A stretch of 39,770 nucleotides of DNA from Candidatus Sumerlaeota bacterium (GTDB taxonomy: Bacteria; Sumerlaeota; Sumerlaeia; Sumerlaeales; Sumerlaeaceae): positions 1 to 39,770 of the forward strand of contig JAPLSQ010000068.1 of assembly GCA_026398535.1 (NCBI GenBank). Reading direction: 5' to 3'. Of this stretch, positions 25,094-34,798 are shown piece by piece. The position numbers and the translations under genes are program-made. Every line of letters starts with the position of its first letter. Position 1 is the stretch's first letter. The notes beneath the pieces are model-generated. The model had not been told where the DNA came from and did no database searches. It saw only the letters and a list, made by a program, of their open reading frames with translations.

Positions 25094-26158
25094 ATGAAAT
25101 CGAAGGAGCGGGTATTGACGACCCTTGCGCGCGGAATCCCCGATCGCGTGCCGGTGGATTACGAGGCGAATGCCGGAATTGACCGGCGATTGAAGGAGCA
25201 TTTCGGACTGGCTCCGGATGATCACGAAGGACTGTTGAGGACGCTGAAGGTCGACTTCCGCAAGATCAATGTGCCCTACATCGGGCCCAAGCTGCATGAC
25301 GACATTGCGCAGCGGGACGTCGTGGTGGACGATTGGGGAATTCATCGGCGGTGGATTCAACACGGAACAGGCGGATACTGTGATTTTTGTGACTTTCCGC
25401 TGCGGGAAGCCGACGAGGAAACAGTCGCCGATTGGCCCATGCCGGATCCGGAGCTGTACGACTATTCCCAGGTTCCCGCCCAGTGCAAACACCACCAGGA
25501 ATACGCCGTTTGCCTGCTCTGCTATGGCGACCTGATCAACGGAAATGCCATGCTTCGCGGCATGGAACAGGCGCTCGTGGATATCATTACGGATGATCCG
25601 GCCGGGCTGCTGCTCGCCGACCGCCGGTTCGCCATTCAGGCTGAGGCCGCCAGGCGGACACTGGAGGCGGCAAAGGGCGCCATCGACATCCTGTGGCTGG
25701 GCGAGGACCTCGGCACGCAGGACCGCCCGATGATCTCCATGGAGATTTTCCAGAAGCACATCCGGCCACGCTACCAGAAGCTTGTGGATTTGGGCAAGGC
25801 ATACGGCACGCGGATCATCATTCACACCTGCGGTTCGTCGAGCTGGGCCTACGATGATTTCATCGAAATGGGCATCGACGCCGTGAACACGCTCCAGCCG
25901 GAGGCAAGGAACATGTCGCCCGAGTATTTGAAGAGGACGTTTGGCGGGCGGCTTGCGTTTCACGGATGCATTTCCACGGCCGGGCCGGTCGCGTTCGGCA
26001 CAGTAGACGATGTCGTCCGCTATTGCCGCCGCACATTGGAGATCATGATGCCCGGTGGCGGCTACTGCTTCGCCCCCACCCACGCCCTGCAGGACAACTC
26101 ACCAACGGAAAACGTCGTGGCCATGTACGAAACCGCAATCAAGTACGGGGTATATTAA
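25094..26158 (+). CDS. URO-D family protein, putative Zn/corrinoid methyltransferase-like
   Basis: A 354-residue URO-D family protein starting MKSKERVLTTLARGIPDRVPVD, the standard N-terminus of the group; an upstream in-frame ATG at 25037 adds unconserved residues. It carries IIHTCGSSS with H244 and C246 (the His-x-Cys of zinc methyltransferases), and APTHALQDNSPTEN with H330 at the third-ligand site. The gene lies seven bases before a ROK kinase and just upstream of a ribose-type ABC importer, pointing to a part in using an imported sugar or glycoside. A methyl-group transfer is the family-based guess; no corrinoid protein is nearby. Confidence 0.88.
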   Translation: MKSKERVLTTLARGIPDRVPVDYEANAGIDRRLKEHFGLAPDDHEGLLRTLKVDFRKINVPYIGPKLHDDIAQRDVVVDDWGIHRRWIQHGTGGYCDFCDFPLREADEETVADWPMPDPELYDYSQVPAQCKHHQEYAVCLLCYGDLINGNAMLRGMEQALVDIITDDPAGLLLADRRFAIQAEAARRTLEAAKGAIDILWLGEDLGTQDRPMISMEIFQKHIRPRYQKLVDLGKAYGTRIIIHTCGSSSWAYDDFIEMGIDAVNTLQPEARNMSPEYLKRTFGGRLAFHGCISTAGPVAFGTVDDVVRYCRRTLEIMMPGGGYCFAPTHALQDNSPTENVVAMYETAIKYGVY

Positions 26159-26165
26159 TATCGAT

Positions 26166-27068
26166 ATGAGCTATCTTGGAATCGACATCGGCGGCACTGA
26201 AGTCAAGGGCATCCTGTGCGACGCGTCCGGCACTGTTCACGCCGGGACAAGACGTCCAACGAACATTCAATCAGGGAAAGAGGGAATCATCTCCGTCACG
26301 CGGGAAGTGATCTTGACGCTGTCCGAAGGCGGCGCGCGCGTCGAGGCCATCGGGATTGGCACAGCCGGCAGAATCAACGCGAAAACCGGCGATGTCGTGT
26401 ACGCGACAGACAATCTGCCGGGATGGATGGGCATCAACATCCCCGCGGAGTTGAAGATGAGCGCGCCCGTGTTCGTGGACAACGACGCGAATGCCGCCCT
26501 GCTTGGCGAGCACTGGCTGGGCGCGGCCAAAGGCCGCGATTCGGCGGTCATGCTGACGCTTGGCACCGGTGTCGGCGGCGCGAATCTCGTGAACGGCGCC
26601 ATCGTTCAGGGCGCCACATGGAACGGGGGGGAATGGGGGCATGTCATTCTTGTTCCGGGCGGGCATTTGTGCAACTGCGGTAACCGGGGCTGCATGGAGC
26701 AATATCTCTCCGGCGCCGCCCTGACGCGCATGGCCAGAGAAACCGTGTCACCGGCAATCAGCCACGGAAGAGACATTTGGCCGCTTTACGCAAGCTCAGA
26801 CCCCGACGCCGTCAAGGCGGTCGACACATATCTTCAGCGCTTGTCCATTGTGATTTATAACATCCACACCGGCATCAATCCCGCCTGCATCGTGATCGGC
26901 GGCGGAGTCATCGAATCGAAGGACGCCTTCTGGGAGGCGTTGCAGCAAAAGATATCAGCATTCGGCGTTTCCGTTCCCGTGGTTCCTGCTTTGTTGGGCA
27001 ACAGGGCGGGATGTTTCGGAGCCGCCAGAATGGCCATCAACGGCCGCGCCGCGGCGCCTTTTTTGTAA
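26166..27068 (+). CDS. ROK family sugar kinase
   Basis: A 300-residue protein with the full ROK pattern: the ATP phosphate site DIGGTEVKG (D7-G10), the catalytic DNDAN (D107), LTLGTGVGGANLVNG and the zinc knuckle CNCGNRGCMEQYLSG near residues 168-180. ROK kinases phosphorylate glucose, N-acetylmannosamine, fructose, allose and similar sugars. There is no N-terminal helix-turn-helix, so it is a kinase rather than a NagC-type repressor. It starts seven bases after the URO-D stop and precedes the sugar-binding protein, so it likely phosphorylates the imported sugar. A frame extension upstream (26055) is a shadow. Confidence 0.93.
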   Translation: MSYLGIDIGGTEVKGILCDASGTVHAGTRRPTNIQSGKEGIISVTREVILTLSEGGARVEAIGIGTAGRINAKTGDVVYATDNLPGWMGINIPAELKMSAPVFVDNDANAALLGEHWLGAAKGRDSAVMLTLGTGVGGANLVNGAIVQGATWNGGEWGHVILVPGGHLCNCGNRGCMEQYLSGAALTRMARETVSPAISHGRDIWPLYASSDPDAVKAVDTYLQRLSIVIYNIHTGINPACIVIGGGVIESKDAFWEALQQKISAFGVSVPVVPALLGNRAGCFGAARMAINGRAAAPFL

Positions 27069-27086
27069 GGCGGCAATGGAAATTTT

Positions 27087-27113
27087 TCTCCGTGCTTGTC
27101 CGTGTTCGCCGCG
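27087..27113 (+). repeat. degenerate copy of interspersed repeat B
   Basis: TCTCCGTGCTTGTCCGTGTTC, 18 bases after the ROK stop codon, resembles the 10-bp-period core of repeat B (GTCCGTGGTTGTCCGTG). Confidence 0.5.
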
Positions 27114-27226
27114 CCATGGCATCAATTGTTGCAATTGCCATTTGCGGGGATACTTTTCATTACCAGAGCCGTGACCGGAATCCGCCGCGCCGCGGCACTC
27201 ATCTCGAATTTCAATTTGGAGTAATT

Positions 27227-28246
27227 ATGATGATGACCGCATCCATCAGCCTGGGACGTTTTTCAGGCCTTTTCTTGTCCGCGCGGACCGCGGCGGCGTT
27301 GTGCCTGATCGCCGCGCCCTGCCTTGCCGAAGATGCAATTGTGAAAACCATTGCCGTGATCCCCAAGGGAACGACACACGATTTCTGGCAAGCGGTTCAC
27401 GCCGGCGCCGTCAAGGCCGAACGCGAACTGACCGGCACGAAGATTATCTGGCAGGGGCCGTTGCGCGAGGATGACCGCAACAACCAGATTCAGGTTGTGC
27501 AGTCGCATGTGTCCAAAGGCACAACGGCAATATGCCTTGCGCCGCTCGACGCGCGCTCGCTGCGCAATCCCGTCCGCGACGCCAACACCCGCAAAATCCC
27601 CGTTGTCATTTTCGACAGCGATATCGAGCGCGAAGGCGTTGAACTCGTCAGCTTTGTGGCCACGGACAATTACAAGGCCGGACAACTCGGCGGCGAAACA
27701 CTTGCCGGCCTCATCGGCGGGAAGGGCAATGTCGTCCTGCTGCGTTACGCCATCGGCAGCGCCTCCACCGAAGCGCGCGAAAAAGGCTTCCTGCACGAAA
27801 TCGCCAAGCACCCCGACATCAAACTCGTCAGCAGCAACCAGTTTGCCGGCGCCACGGCCGAAACCGCGCGAAAAGTGTCCGGCGACATTCTCACATCGCT
27901 GCAAAAGGAAAAAATCGGCGGCGTGTTCTGCCCCAATGAATCAAGCACATTCGGCATGCTGCTCGCGCTTCAGGACCGCGAAATGACAGGCAAGGTCAAA
28001 TTCATCGGCTTCGACGCCAGCACGAAACTGCTCGAGGCGCTCAAGGCGGGCAAGATCGACGGCCTCGTTGTGCAAAATCCATTCAAGATGGGCTATAAGA
28101 CGGTGAAGGCGGCGGCGGCCGCCTTGGAAGGCAAACCCGTCGAGAAGCGCATCGACACGGGTTGCGCCGTTGTCAACAAGGACAACATCGATAAACCCGG
28201 CATCGCCGAAATGATCAATCCGCCCATCAGCACCTACTTGAAATGA
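27227..28246 (+). CDS. periplasmic sugar-binding protein of a ribose-type ABC transporter
   Basis: A 339-residue exported protein. A signal peptide ends at APCLA-EDA (about residue 34); no lipobox. The mature part has the type I binding-protein fold of the RbsB family: IAVIPKGTTHDFWQAVHAGAVKAERE, then IPVVIFDSDI...VATDNYKAG and KFIGFDAS. Three ATG codons in a row start it; GGAG lies 5-8 bases before. It is followed by an RbsA-like ATPase and an RbsC-like permease, giving a complete importer. The sugar is unknown; the ROK kinase and URO-D gene upstream probably act on it. Confidence 0.93.
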   Translation: MMMTASISLGRFSGLFLSARTAAALCLIAAPCLAEDAIVKTIAVIPKGTTHDFWQAVHAGAVKAERELTGTKIIWQGPLREDDRNNQIQVVQSHVSKGTTAICLAPLDARSLRNPVRDANTRKIPVVIFDSDIEREGVELVSFVATDNYKAGQLGGETLAGLIGGKGNVVLLRYAIGSASTEAREKGFLHEIAKHPDIKLVSSNQFAGATAETARKVSGDILTSLQKEKIGGVFCPNESSTFGMLLALQDREMTGKVKFIGFDASTKLLEALKAGKIDGLVVQNPFKMGYKTVKAAAAALEGKPVEKRIDTGCAVVNKDNIDKPGIAEMINPPISTYLK

Positions 28247-28257
28247 TGACAGCGAAC

Positions 28258-28302
28258 GCGCCGCCGCCTCGTTCTTCGTCCGTGGTTGTCCGTGGTTGTC
28301 CG
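28258..28302 (+). repeat. interspersed repeat B
   Basis: GCGCCGCCGCCTCGTTCTTC, then GTCCGTGGTTGTCCGTG with a 10-bp period, just after the sugar-binding gene. Near-identical copies are at 34025 and 37865. It is directly followed by two copies of repeat A. Confidence 0.85.
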
Positions 28303-28304
28303 CA

Positions 28305-28349
28305 TGATGGCGTACTCGCTGACCGCCTGATGGCGTACTCGCTGACCGG
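28305..28349 (+). repeat. interspersed repeat A, tandem copies 2 and 3
   Basis: Two tandem units of 23 bases (28305-28325 and 28328-28349), each TGATGGCGTACTCGCTGACC plus G or GG. The second ends 12 bases before the start codon of the ABC ATPase. Confidence 0.9.
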
Positions 28350-28361
28350 TCTTCCTGCTTC

Positions 28362-29897
28362 ATGAGCGCTCCGTCACCCGGCATCATCCTCGAGGTGCGT
28401 GGTCTGGACAAGGCATTCGGCGCCACACGCGCACTGGACAGCGCCAGCCTCCAGATCCGCGAGGACGAGATTCACGCGCTCGTTGGCGAAAACGGCGCCG
28501 GCAAGAGCACGCTCATCAAAGTGCTTGCCGGCGCGTTGCGCGCCGACGCGGGGGATATCACATGGCTCGGGCGCCGCTGGTTTCCCCCCACGCCCGCAGC
28601 CGCGCGCGACATGGGCATTGCCACATGCCACCAGGAGCTTTCCATCGCGCCGCACCTTTCCGTGACGGAGAATATCCTGCTCGGTCAGGAAATTTCAACG
28701 GCTGGATGGGTGTGCCGGCGCGAAAGCCGTCGGCACGTGATCCGGATTCTCGAAACCCTCGACCAGGCGCATATACCCGTCGACGCTCCCGCGGGCAGCC
28801 TGCCCATATCATCGCAACAGCTTGTGGAAATCGCCCGTGCCATTGCCTCGAACGCGCGCCTGATCATACTCGACGAGCCGACAAGTTCGCTCACGCAGTC
28901 CGACGCGCAAAGCCTCTTCGCGCTCATCCGCCGCCTGCGCGAACGCGGAACCAGCTTCCTCTATGTCAGCCACTTCCTCGAGGAAATCATGCAGCTTTGC
29001 GACCACTACACCGTCATGAGCGACGGGCGCACGGTGGGATCGGGCCGCGTCGCCGGCACAACCATCGACGGCCTCATATCAATGATGGTCGGGCGCAAGA
29101 TCACCGATCTCTATCCGCAAACGCCGCACAAGCAGGGCGAACCGCTCCTGACACTTTCGGGGCTTGCGGGCGCGGGCGGCAAACCAGGCCGCACTGATTT
29201 TTCGGTGCGGCGGGGCGAAATCCTCGGGATTGGCGGGCTCGTCGGATCGGGACGCAGCGAACTGTTGCGCGCGATTTACGGCCTTCGCCGCGCGCAACGC
29301 GGCCGCGTGACAATCAGCAAATACCCCGATGAAAACATGGCCGCGAAAAGCGTGGCCCACCGCTTAAGGCGCGGATTGGGCTTCGCCAGCGAGGACCGCA
29401 AGACTGAAGGATTGTCGCCGCGCCAGTCGCTGGCCGAAAACATCGGCCTGTCGGCCCTGCAACGCGCCGCGAGGGGCGGCTGGTTGCGCCCGCGCATTCT
29501 GCGCGCACTGGCGCGCGAAGCCGCCGACTCCCTGTCGGCCGTCTACCGCGACATCGGCCAGCCGGTCATGGACCTTTCCGGCGGCAATCAGCAGAAAATC
29601 GCCCTCGCAAGACTGCTCTTTTCGCAATCCGATGTCCTGCTGCTCGACGAACCGACACGCGGTATTGATGTGGGGTCGAAAACTGTCATCTATCAGTGGC
29701 TGGGCGCCGAGGCCGCACGCGGTAAGGCCATCATGCTGACGAGCAGTTACCTGCCCGAACTGCTCGGAATGTGCGACCGCATCGGCATGATGTGCCGCGG
29801 ACGCCTCGTGGCGCTCGGTCCGCGCACGGCATGGACGGAGGAAAAAATGCTTCTCGCCGCGACGACAGGCGCAAATCCCGTTGGAGACAACACATGA
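28362..29897 (+). CDS. sugar ABC transporter ATP-binding protein (RbsA/MglA-like)
   Basis: A 511-residue double ATPase of the carbohydrate uptake transporter-2 family. The first half has Walker A GENGAGKST (42-50), a degenerate signature (LPISSQQ) and Walker B LIILDEPTSSL. The second half has a degenerate Walker A (GLVGSGRSE), signature LSGGNQQKIALARLL and Walker B VLLLDEPTRGID. This asymmetry is normal for RbsA/MglA. It powers import of the sugar bound by the upstream protein, and overlaps the permease gene by four bases. No Shine-Dalgarno is visible: the region before its ATG is made of repeats A and B. Confidence 0.95.
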   Translation: MSAPSPGIILEVRGLDKAFGATRALDSASLQIREDEIHALVGENGAGKSTLIKVLAGALRADAGDITWLGRRWFPPTPAAARDMGIATCHQELSIAPHLSVTENILLGQEISTAGWVCRRESRRHVIRILETLDQAHIPVDAPAGSLPISSQQLVEIARAIASNARLIILDEPTSSLTQSDAQSLFALIRRLRERGTSFLYVSHFLEEIMQLCDHYTVMSDGRTVGSGRVAGTTIDGLISMMVGRKITDLYPQTPHKQGEPLLTLSGLAGAGGKPGRTDFSVRRGEILGIGGLVGSGRSELLRAIYGLRRAQRGRVTISKYPDENMAAKSVAHRLRRGLGFASEDRKTEGLSPRQSLAENIGLSALQRAARGGWLRPRILRALAREAADSLSAVYRDIGQPVMDLSGGNQQKIALARLLFSQSDVLLLDEPTRGIDVGSKTVIYQWLGAEAARGKAIMLTSSYLPELLGMCDRIGMMCRGRLVALGPRTAWTEEKMLLAATTGANPVGDNT

Positions 29898-30910
29898 GCA
29901 TTGCGATGAAAGAACCCGGCGCCCGCGCGTTTTCCGTCTGGCGCTCGCTCGCGGCGCTTGGCCCGTTTTTCGGTCTGATCCTTGTGCTCGCCGTTTTCAC
30001 GGCGATCAACGGTCCCGCATTCCTCTCACTGCCCAATCTCCAGACAATGGTGGCTGACGCATCCATCGTGGCCATCGCGGCGCTGGGCATGACGCTCGTC
30101 ATCATCGGCGGCGGCATTGACCTGTCCACGGGATCGCTTGTGGCGTTGTCGAGCATCATGTGCGCCAAGGCGCTGGCGTGGGGCGGCTTCGCCGACAGCC
30201 CCGCGCTGAGCACATGGGGCTGGACGCTGGCTTTTCTTGCGGGCATCGGCACGGGCATGTTCTGCGGCGCGATCAACGGCTCGGCCATCGTGGGGCTGCG
30301 CGTCGTGCCGTTCATCGCCACGCTCGGCATGCTCTCGGTAGCGCGCGGCGGCGCCAAATGGCAGTCGCACAACCAGCCGATCAACGTCACCTACGCTTTC
30401 GGCGACTGGGTTCAGCCCTACGTCAAACCCGCGTGGATCATGCTGGCGCCCAGTGTCTGGCTGGCGATTGTGCTGGCTGTCATCATGGGGCTTGTGCTCA
30501 ACCGCACGGTTTTGGGGCGCTCCATCGTGGCACTCGGCAGCTCCGAAGCCACTGCGCGCCTGTGCGGCCTGCGTATCGGATGGCTCAAGATCACCCTCTA
30601 CACCATCGCGGGAGCCTTCGCCGGCCTGGCGGGCGTCGTGCAGACGGCACGCCTGACGCGCGGCGATCCTTCCGTGGCCGTCGGCATGGAACTCAACGTC
30701 ATCGCGGCGGTCGTCATTGGCGGCGGCAGCCTGAGCGGCGGCGAGGGAAGCATCCTCGGCACGATGGCCGGCGCACTCATCATGAGCGCGCTTGCCACGG
30801 GCGCGACACAGGCGGGATGGGAAAACTACGTGCAGGAAATCCTCGTCGGCCTGATTATCGTCTTCGCTGTCGCGCTCGACCAGCTTCGCGCAAGAAAAAT
30901 GCAGTGCTGA
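29894..30910 (+). CDS. sugar ABC transporter permease (RbsC-like)
   Basis: A 338-residue inner-membrane protein with about 8-10 helices. ALGMTLVIIGGGIDLSTGSLVAL is the signature of ribose-type permeases, and GSSEATARLCGLRIGWLKITLYTIAGAFAGLAGV holds the EAA-like coupling loop. The late segment AVVIGGGSLSGGEGSILGT is also typical. It is the last gene of the importer and starts in the stop codon of the ATPase (ATGA), with TTGGAGA as ribosome site. A copy of repeat A lies just after its stop. Confidence 0.95.
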   Translation: MSIAMKEPGARAFSVWRSLAALGPFFGLILVLAVFTAINGPAFLSLPNLQTMVADASIVAIAALGMTLVIIGGGIDLSTGSLVALSSIMCAKALAWGGFADSPALSTWGWTLAFLAGIGTGMFCGAINGSAIVGLRVVPFIATLGMLSVARGGAKWQSHNQPINVTYAFGDWVQPYVKPAWIMLAPSVWLAIVLAVIMGLVLNRTVLGRSIVALGSSEATARLCGLRIGWLKITLYTIAGAFAGLAGVVQTARLTRGDPSVAVGMELNVIAAVVIGGGSLSGGEGSILGTMAGALIMSALATGATQAGWENYVQEILVGLIIVFAVALDQLRARKMQC

Positions 30911-30911
30911 C

Positions 30912-30933
30912 TGATGGCGTACTCGCTGACCGG
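30912..30933 (+). repeat. interspersed repeat A, copy 4
   Basis: TGATGGCGTACTCGCTGACC followed by GG, directly after the permease stop codon (30910). Confidence 0.9.
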
Positions 30934-31060
30934 CTACATGCGTTTGTACCACAAGACAGTAGAATAACCGCGGAAGATTGGACGCTTCAGAGCGAAGGCA
31001 AACAGGCATTGCGAGTAATCATGCAAACAATTTGTAAGCTGGTGTCAGCAGATGCAATGA

Positions 31061-33172
<2,112 letters not shown>

Positions 33173-33173
33173 T

Positions 33174-34025
33174 TCAGCGTCTTCCCAGCAGGTCCGCTAT
33201 TTTTTGAGCCGTTTCGGGAATCGCCGGTCCGGGGACGGTCAGATGTGTGTCGGCCAGACAAAAAATGCGTCCTGAACGCACGGCGCTGATCTGGGGCAGT
33301 TGTTTCCATGCCGCCGTGTGCGCCTCCGCCACTCTGGTGTTGCGGCCGGCCTCGCCCGGCGAGAGATCAATGATGACCTCGGGGTCCATCGCCGCAATCT
33401 GTTCCTTGGACAGCGGCGGGTAGGAAATGCCGCCGACGGGGGCCATGTTGCGCCCGCCCGCGGCATCAATAATTTCACCAAGATATGTGGCCGGCCCCGC
33501 GGCATAGATGTTCTGGAGCGATGCGGGTTGGCGGCCGACAATGATCAGGGCGCGCGCGCGCGGCGCTGTGGTCGCCGCTTCCCGCAGACGGGCGAGACTC
33601 GCGCGGATCGATCCGCTCAGTTCCGCGGCCTCGCGCCGGCGCCCTGTCATTTCTCCCGCCGTTGCAATCAGATCGAACACGTCGCCCAGCGAGTCGCTGC
33701 GCACGGTGACCGCGCGGATGCCTATGCCTTCAAGCTTTCCGCCAAGATCAGCCTGCGAATTAAGGATCACGACAGCCGTCGGGCGCAGCGACACGATCTT
33801 CTCGATGTCAAAGTTGAGCAGTGCCCCCACGCGGGGTTTCAATGCGGCCTGTTCGGGATGATTGCAGTAATCGCTGACACCCGCGACCATGCCGCCCGCG
33901 CCAATCGCAAACAGTGTTTCTGTGACGCTGGGCACGAGCGACACGATGCGCGTCGTGGGCGCGTCGTCACACGACGCAACTCGAACGAGTGGCGTCAGAA
34001 ACGTGATGAAACACGCCAGCGCCAT
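33174..34025 (-). CDS. BtuF-like ABC transporter substrate-binding protein (cobalamin/metal-chelate type)
   Basis: A 283-residue exported protein with a signal peptide at the N-terminus (hydrophobic to about residue 18). It has the helical-backbone (type III) binding fold: RIVSLVPSVTETLFAIGAGGMVAGVSDYCNHPEQA is the classic BtuF/FhuD opening, and later PEVIIDLSPGE and WKQLPQISAVRSGRIFCL. It likely delivers cobalamin or a similar chelate to a BtuCD-like importer, but no permease or ATPase is adjacent. The ATG sits at the edge of a copy of repeat B and has no visible Shine-Dalgarno. Confidence 0.85.
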   Translation of the reverse strand: MALACFITFLTPLVRVASCDDAPTTRIVSLVPSVTETLFAIGAGGMVAGVSDYCNHPEQAALKPRVGALLNFDIEKIVSLRPTAVVILNSQADLGGKLEGIGIRAVTVRSDSLGDVFDLIATAGEMTGRRREAAELSGSIRASLARLREAATTAPRARALIIVGRQPASLQNIYAAGPATYLGEIIDAAGGRNMAPVGGISYPPLSKEQIAAMDPEVIIDLSPGEAGRNTRVAEAHTAAWKQLPQISAVRSGRIFCLADTHLTVPGPAIPETAQKIADLLGRR

Positions 34026-34092
34026 ATGATGAACCGCCGCGCGCCGCCGCAGGGGGGGGCTCGTTCTTCGTCCGTGGTTGTCCGTGTTCTCC
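34025..34092 (+). repeat. interspersed repeat B with a G8 tract
   Basis: Begins ATGATGAACCGCCGCGCGCC and ends with the GTCCGTG core and TGTTCTCC, matching the copy at 37865. It carries an extra A plus eight G (34051-34059). Lies between the BtuF-like and Pal genes and touches the BtuF start codon. Confidence 0.88.
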
Positions 34093-34105
34093 TGCTTTTT
34101 GATGA

Positions 34106-34639
34106 TTATTGGCTGTACATAAGAAAGACGGCTCGGCGGTTTTTGGCCCAGGCCATTTCATTGTTGACGGAGTCGTCGGGACGGTCGGCGCCGTAACTGA
34201 TCGTGTGAAGACGCGCGGGTTCCACGCCCTCGCTGATCATGAAATTGCGCGCCTCGTCGGCCCGGCGCTGCCCCAGCGAGTAATTGTAATCAGGCGTGCC
34301 GCGCTCGTCGCAGTGCCCCTCAATCTGTATCTGCACGCCGGGGTTGGCCTTCATCCAGTTGGCATTGGCCCGCAACTGCTCCTTGGCCGGCTCCAGCAGA
34401 CTGGCACTGTCGAATCCGAAGTAAATTCTCTTCAGATCGGCAACCTCTTGGGGAGTCTGTCCGCGAATGGGATCAGGCAACGCCGACGACTCGATTCCGC
34501 TGGCACCGTTCATTCCATTCGCGCCTTTGCCTCCAAAATACTTCCCGAAACGATCCTTCAAGCAGCCCCGACATCCGGTAGCAACGATCGCAGTCACCAA
34601 TAACAGCATGAGCAACTTGACCGCTCGATAGGTCTTCAC
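34106..34639 (-). CDS. pal: peptidoglycan-associated lipoprotein (Pal/OmpA-like)
   Basis: A 177-residue lipoprotein. The signal peptide ends in IVATG-C23, a lipobox, so C23 is lipidated. A Gly/Asn-rich linker (GGKGANGMNGASG) follows. Residues ~70-175 are the OmpA-like peptidoglycan-binding domain with IYFGFDSA, IEGHCDERGTPDYNYSLGQRRA and ISYGADRP. Pal links the outer membrane to peptidoglycan and normally works with the Tol proteins; no tol genes are next to it. The good ribosome site (AGGAGG) supports the start. Confidence 0.93.
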   Translation of the reverse strand: MKTYRAVKLLMLLLVTAIVATGCRGCLKDRFGKYFGGKGANGMNGASGIESSALPDPIRGQTPQEVADLKRIYFGFDSASLLEPAKEQLRANANWMKANPGVQIQIEGHCDERGTPDYNYSLGQRRADEARNFMISEGVEPARLHTISYGADRPDDSVNNEMAWAKNRRAVFLMYSQ

Positions 34640-34760
34640 TTTCTATGTCCTCCTGCAACTGTTTCCGATATCCCTCCTGCTGGATATTCAATTGAAGAAC
34701 ACGCCTGTGCCCCGCCTGCTGTCAACGGATTTTATTCAATGATGGGGAAGCCTTGAGGAT

Positions 34761-34790
34761 TCGTCCACCTTCGTCCATCTTGTCCACACG
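34761..34790. repeat. short tandem repeat, 10-bp period
   Basis: TCGTCCACCT, TCGTCCATCT and TGTCCACACG in tandem, between the Pal gene and the GT39-like gene. Similar in period and theme to the core of repeat B but not the same sequence. Confidence 0.6.
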
Positions 34791-34798
34791 AATCATTA

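Noticed and set aside
28258..28349. Possible CRISPR array
   Set aside because: Only two tandem units with no spacers and a 23-base period, and the other copies are far apart; no cas genes in the window.
30026..31009. 327-codon minus-strand frame opposite the RbsC-like permease
   Set aside because: Low-complexity antisense shadow (rich in Asp, His, Arg, Ala) of a clear membrane protein gene.
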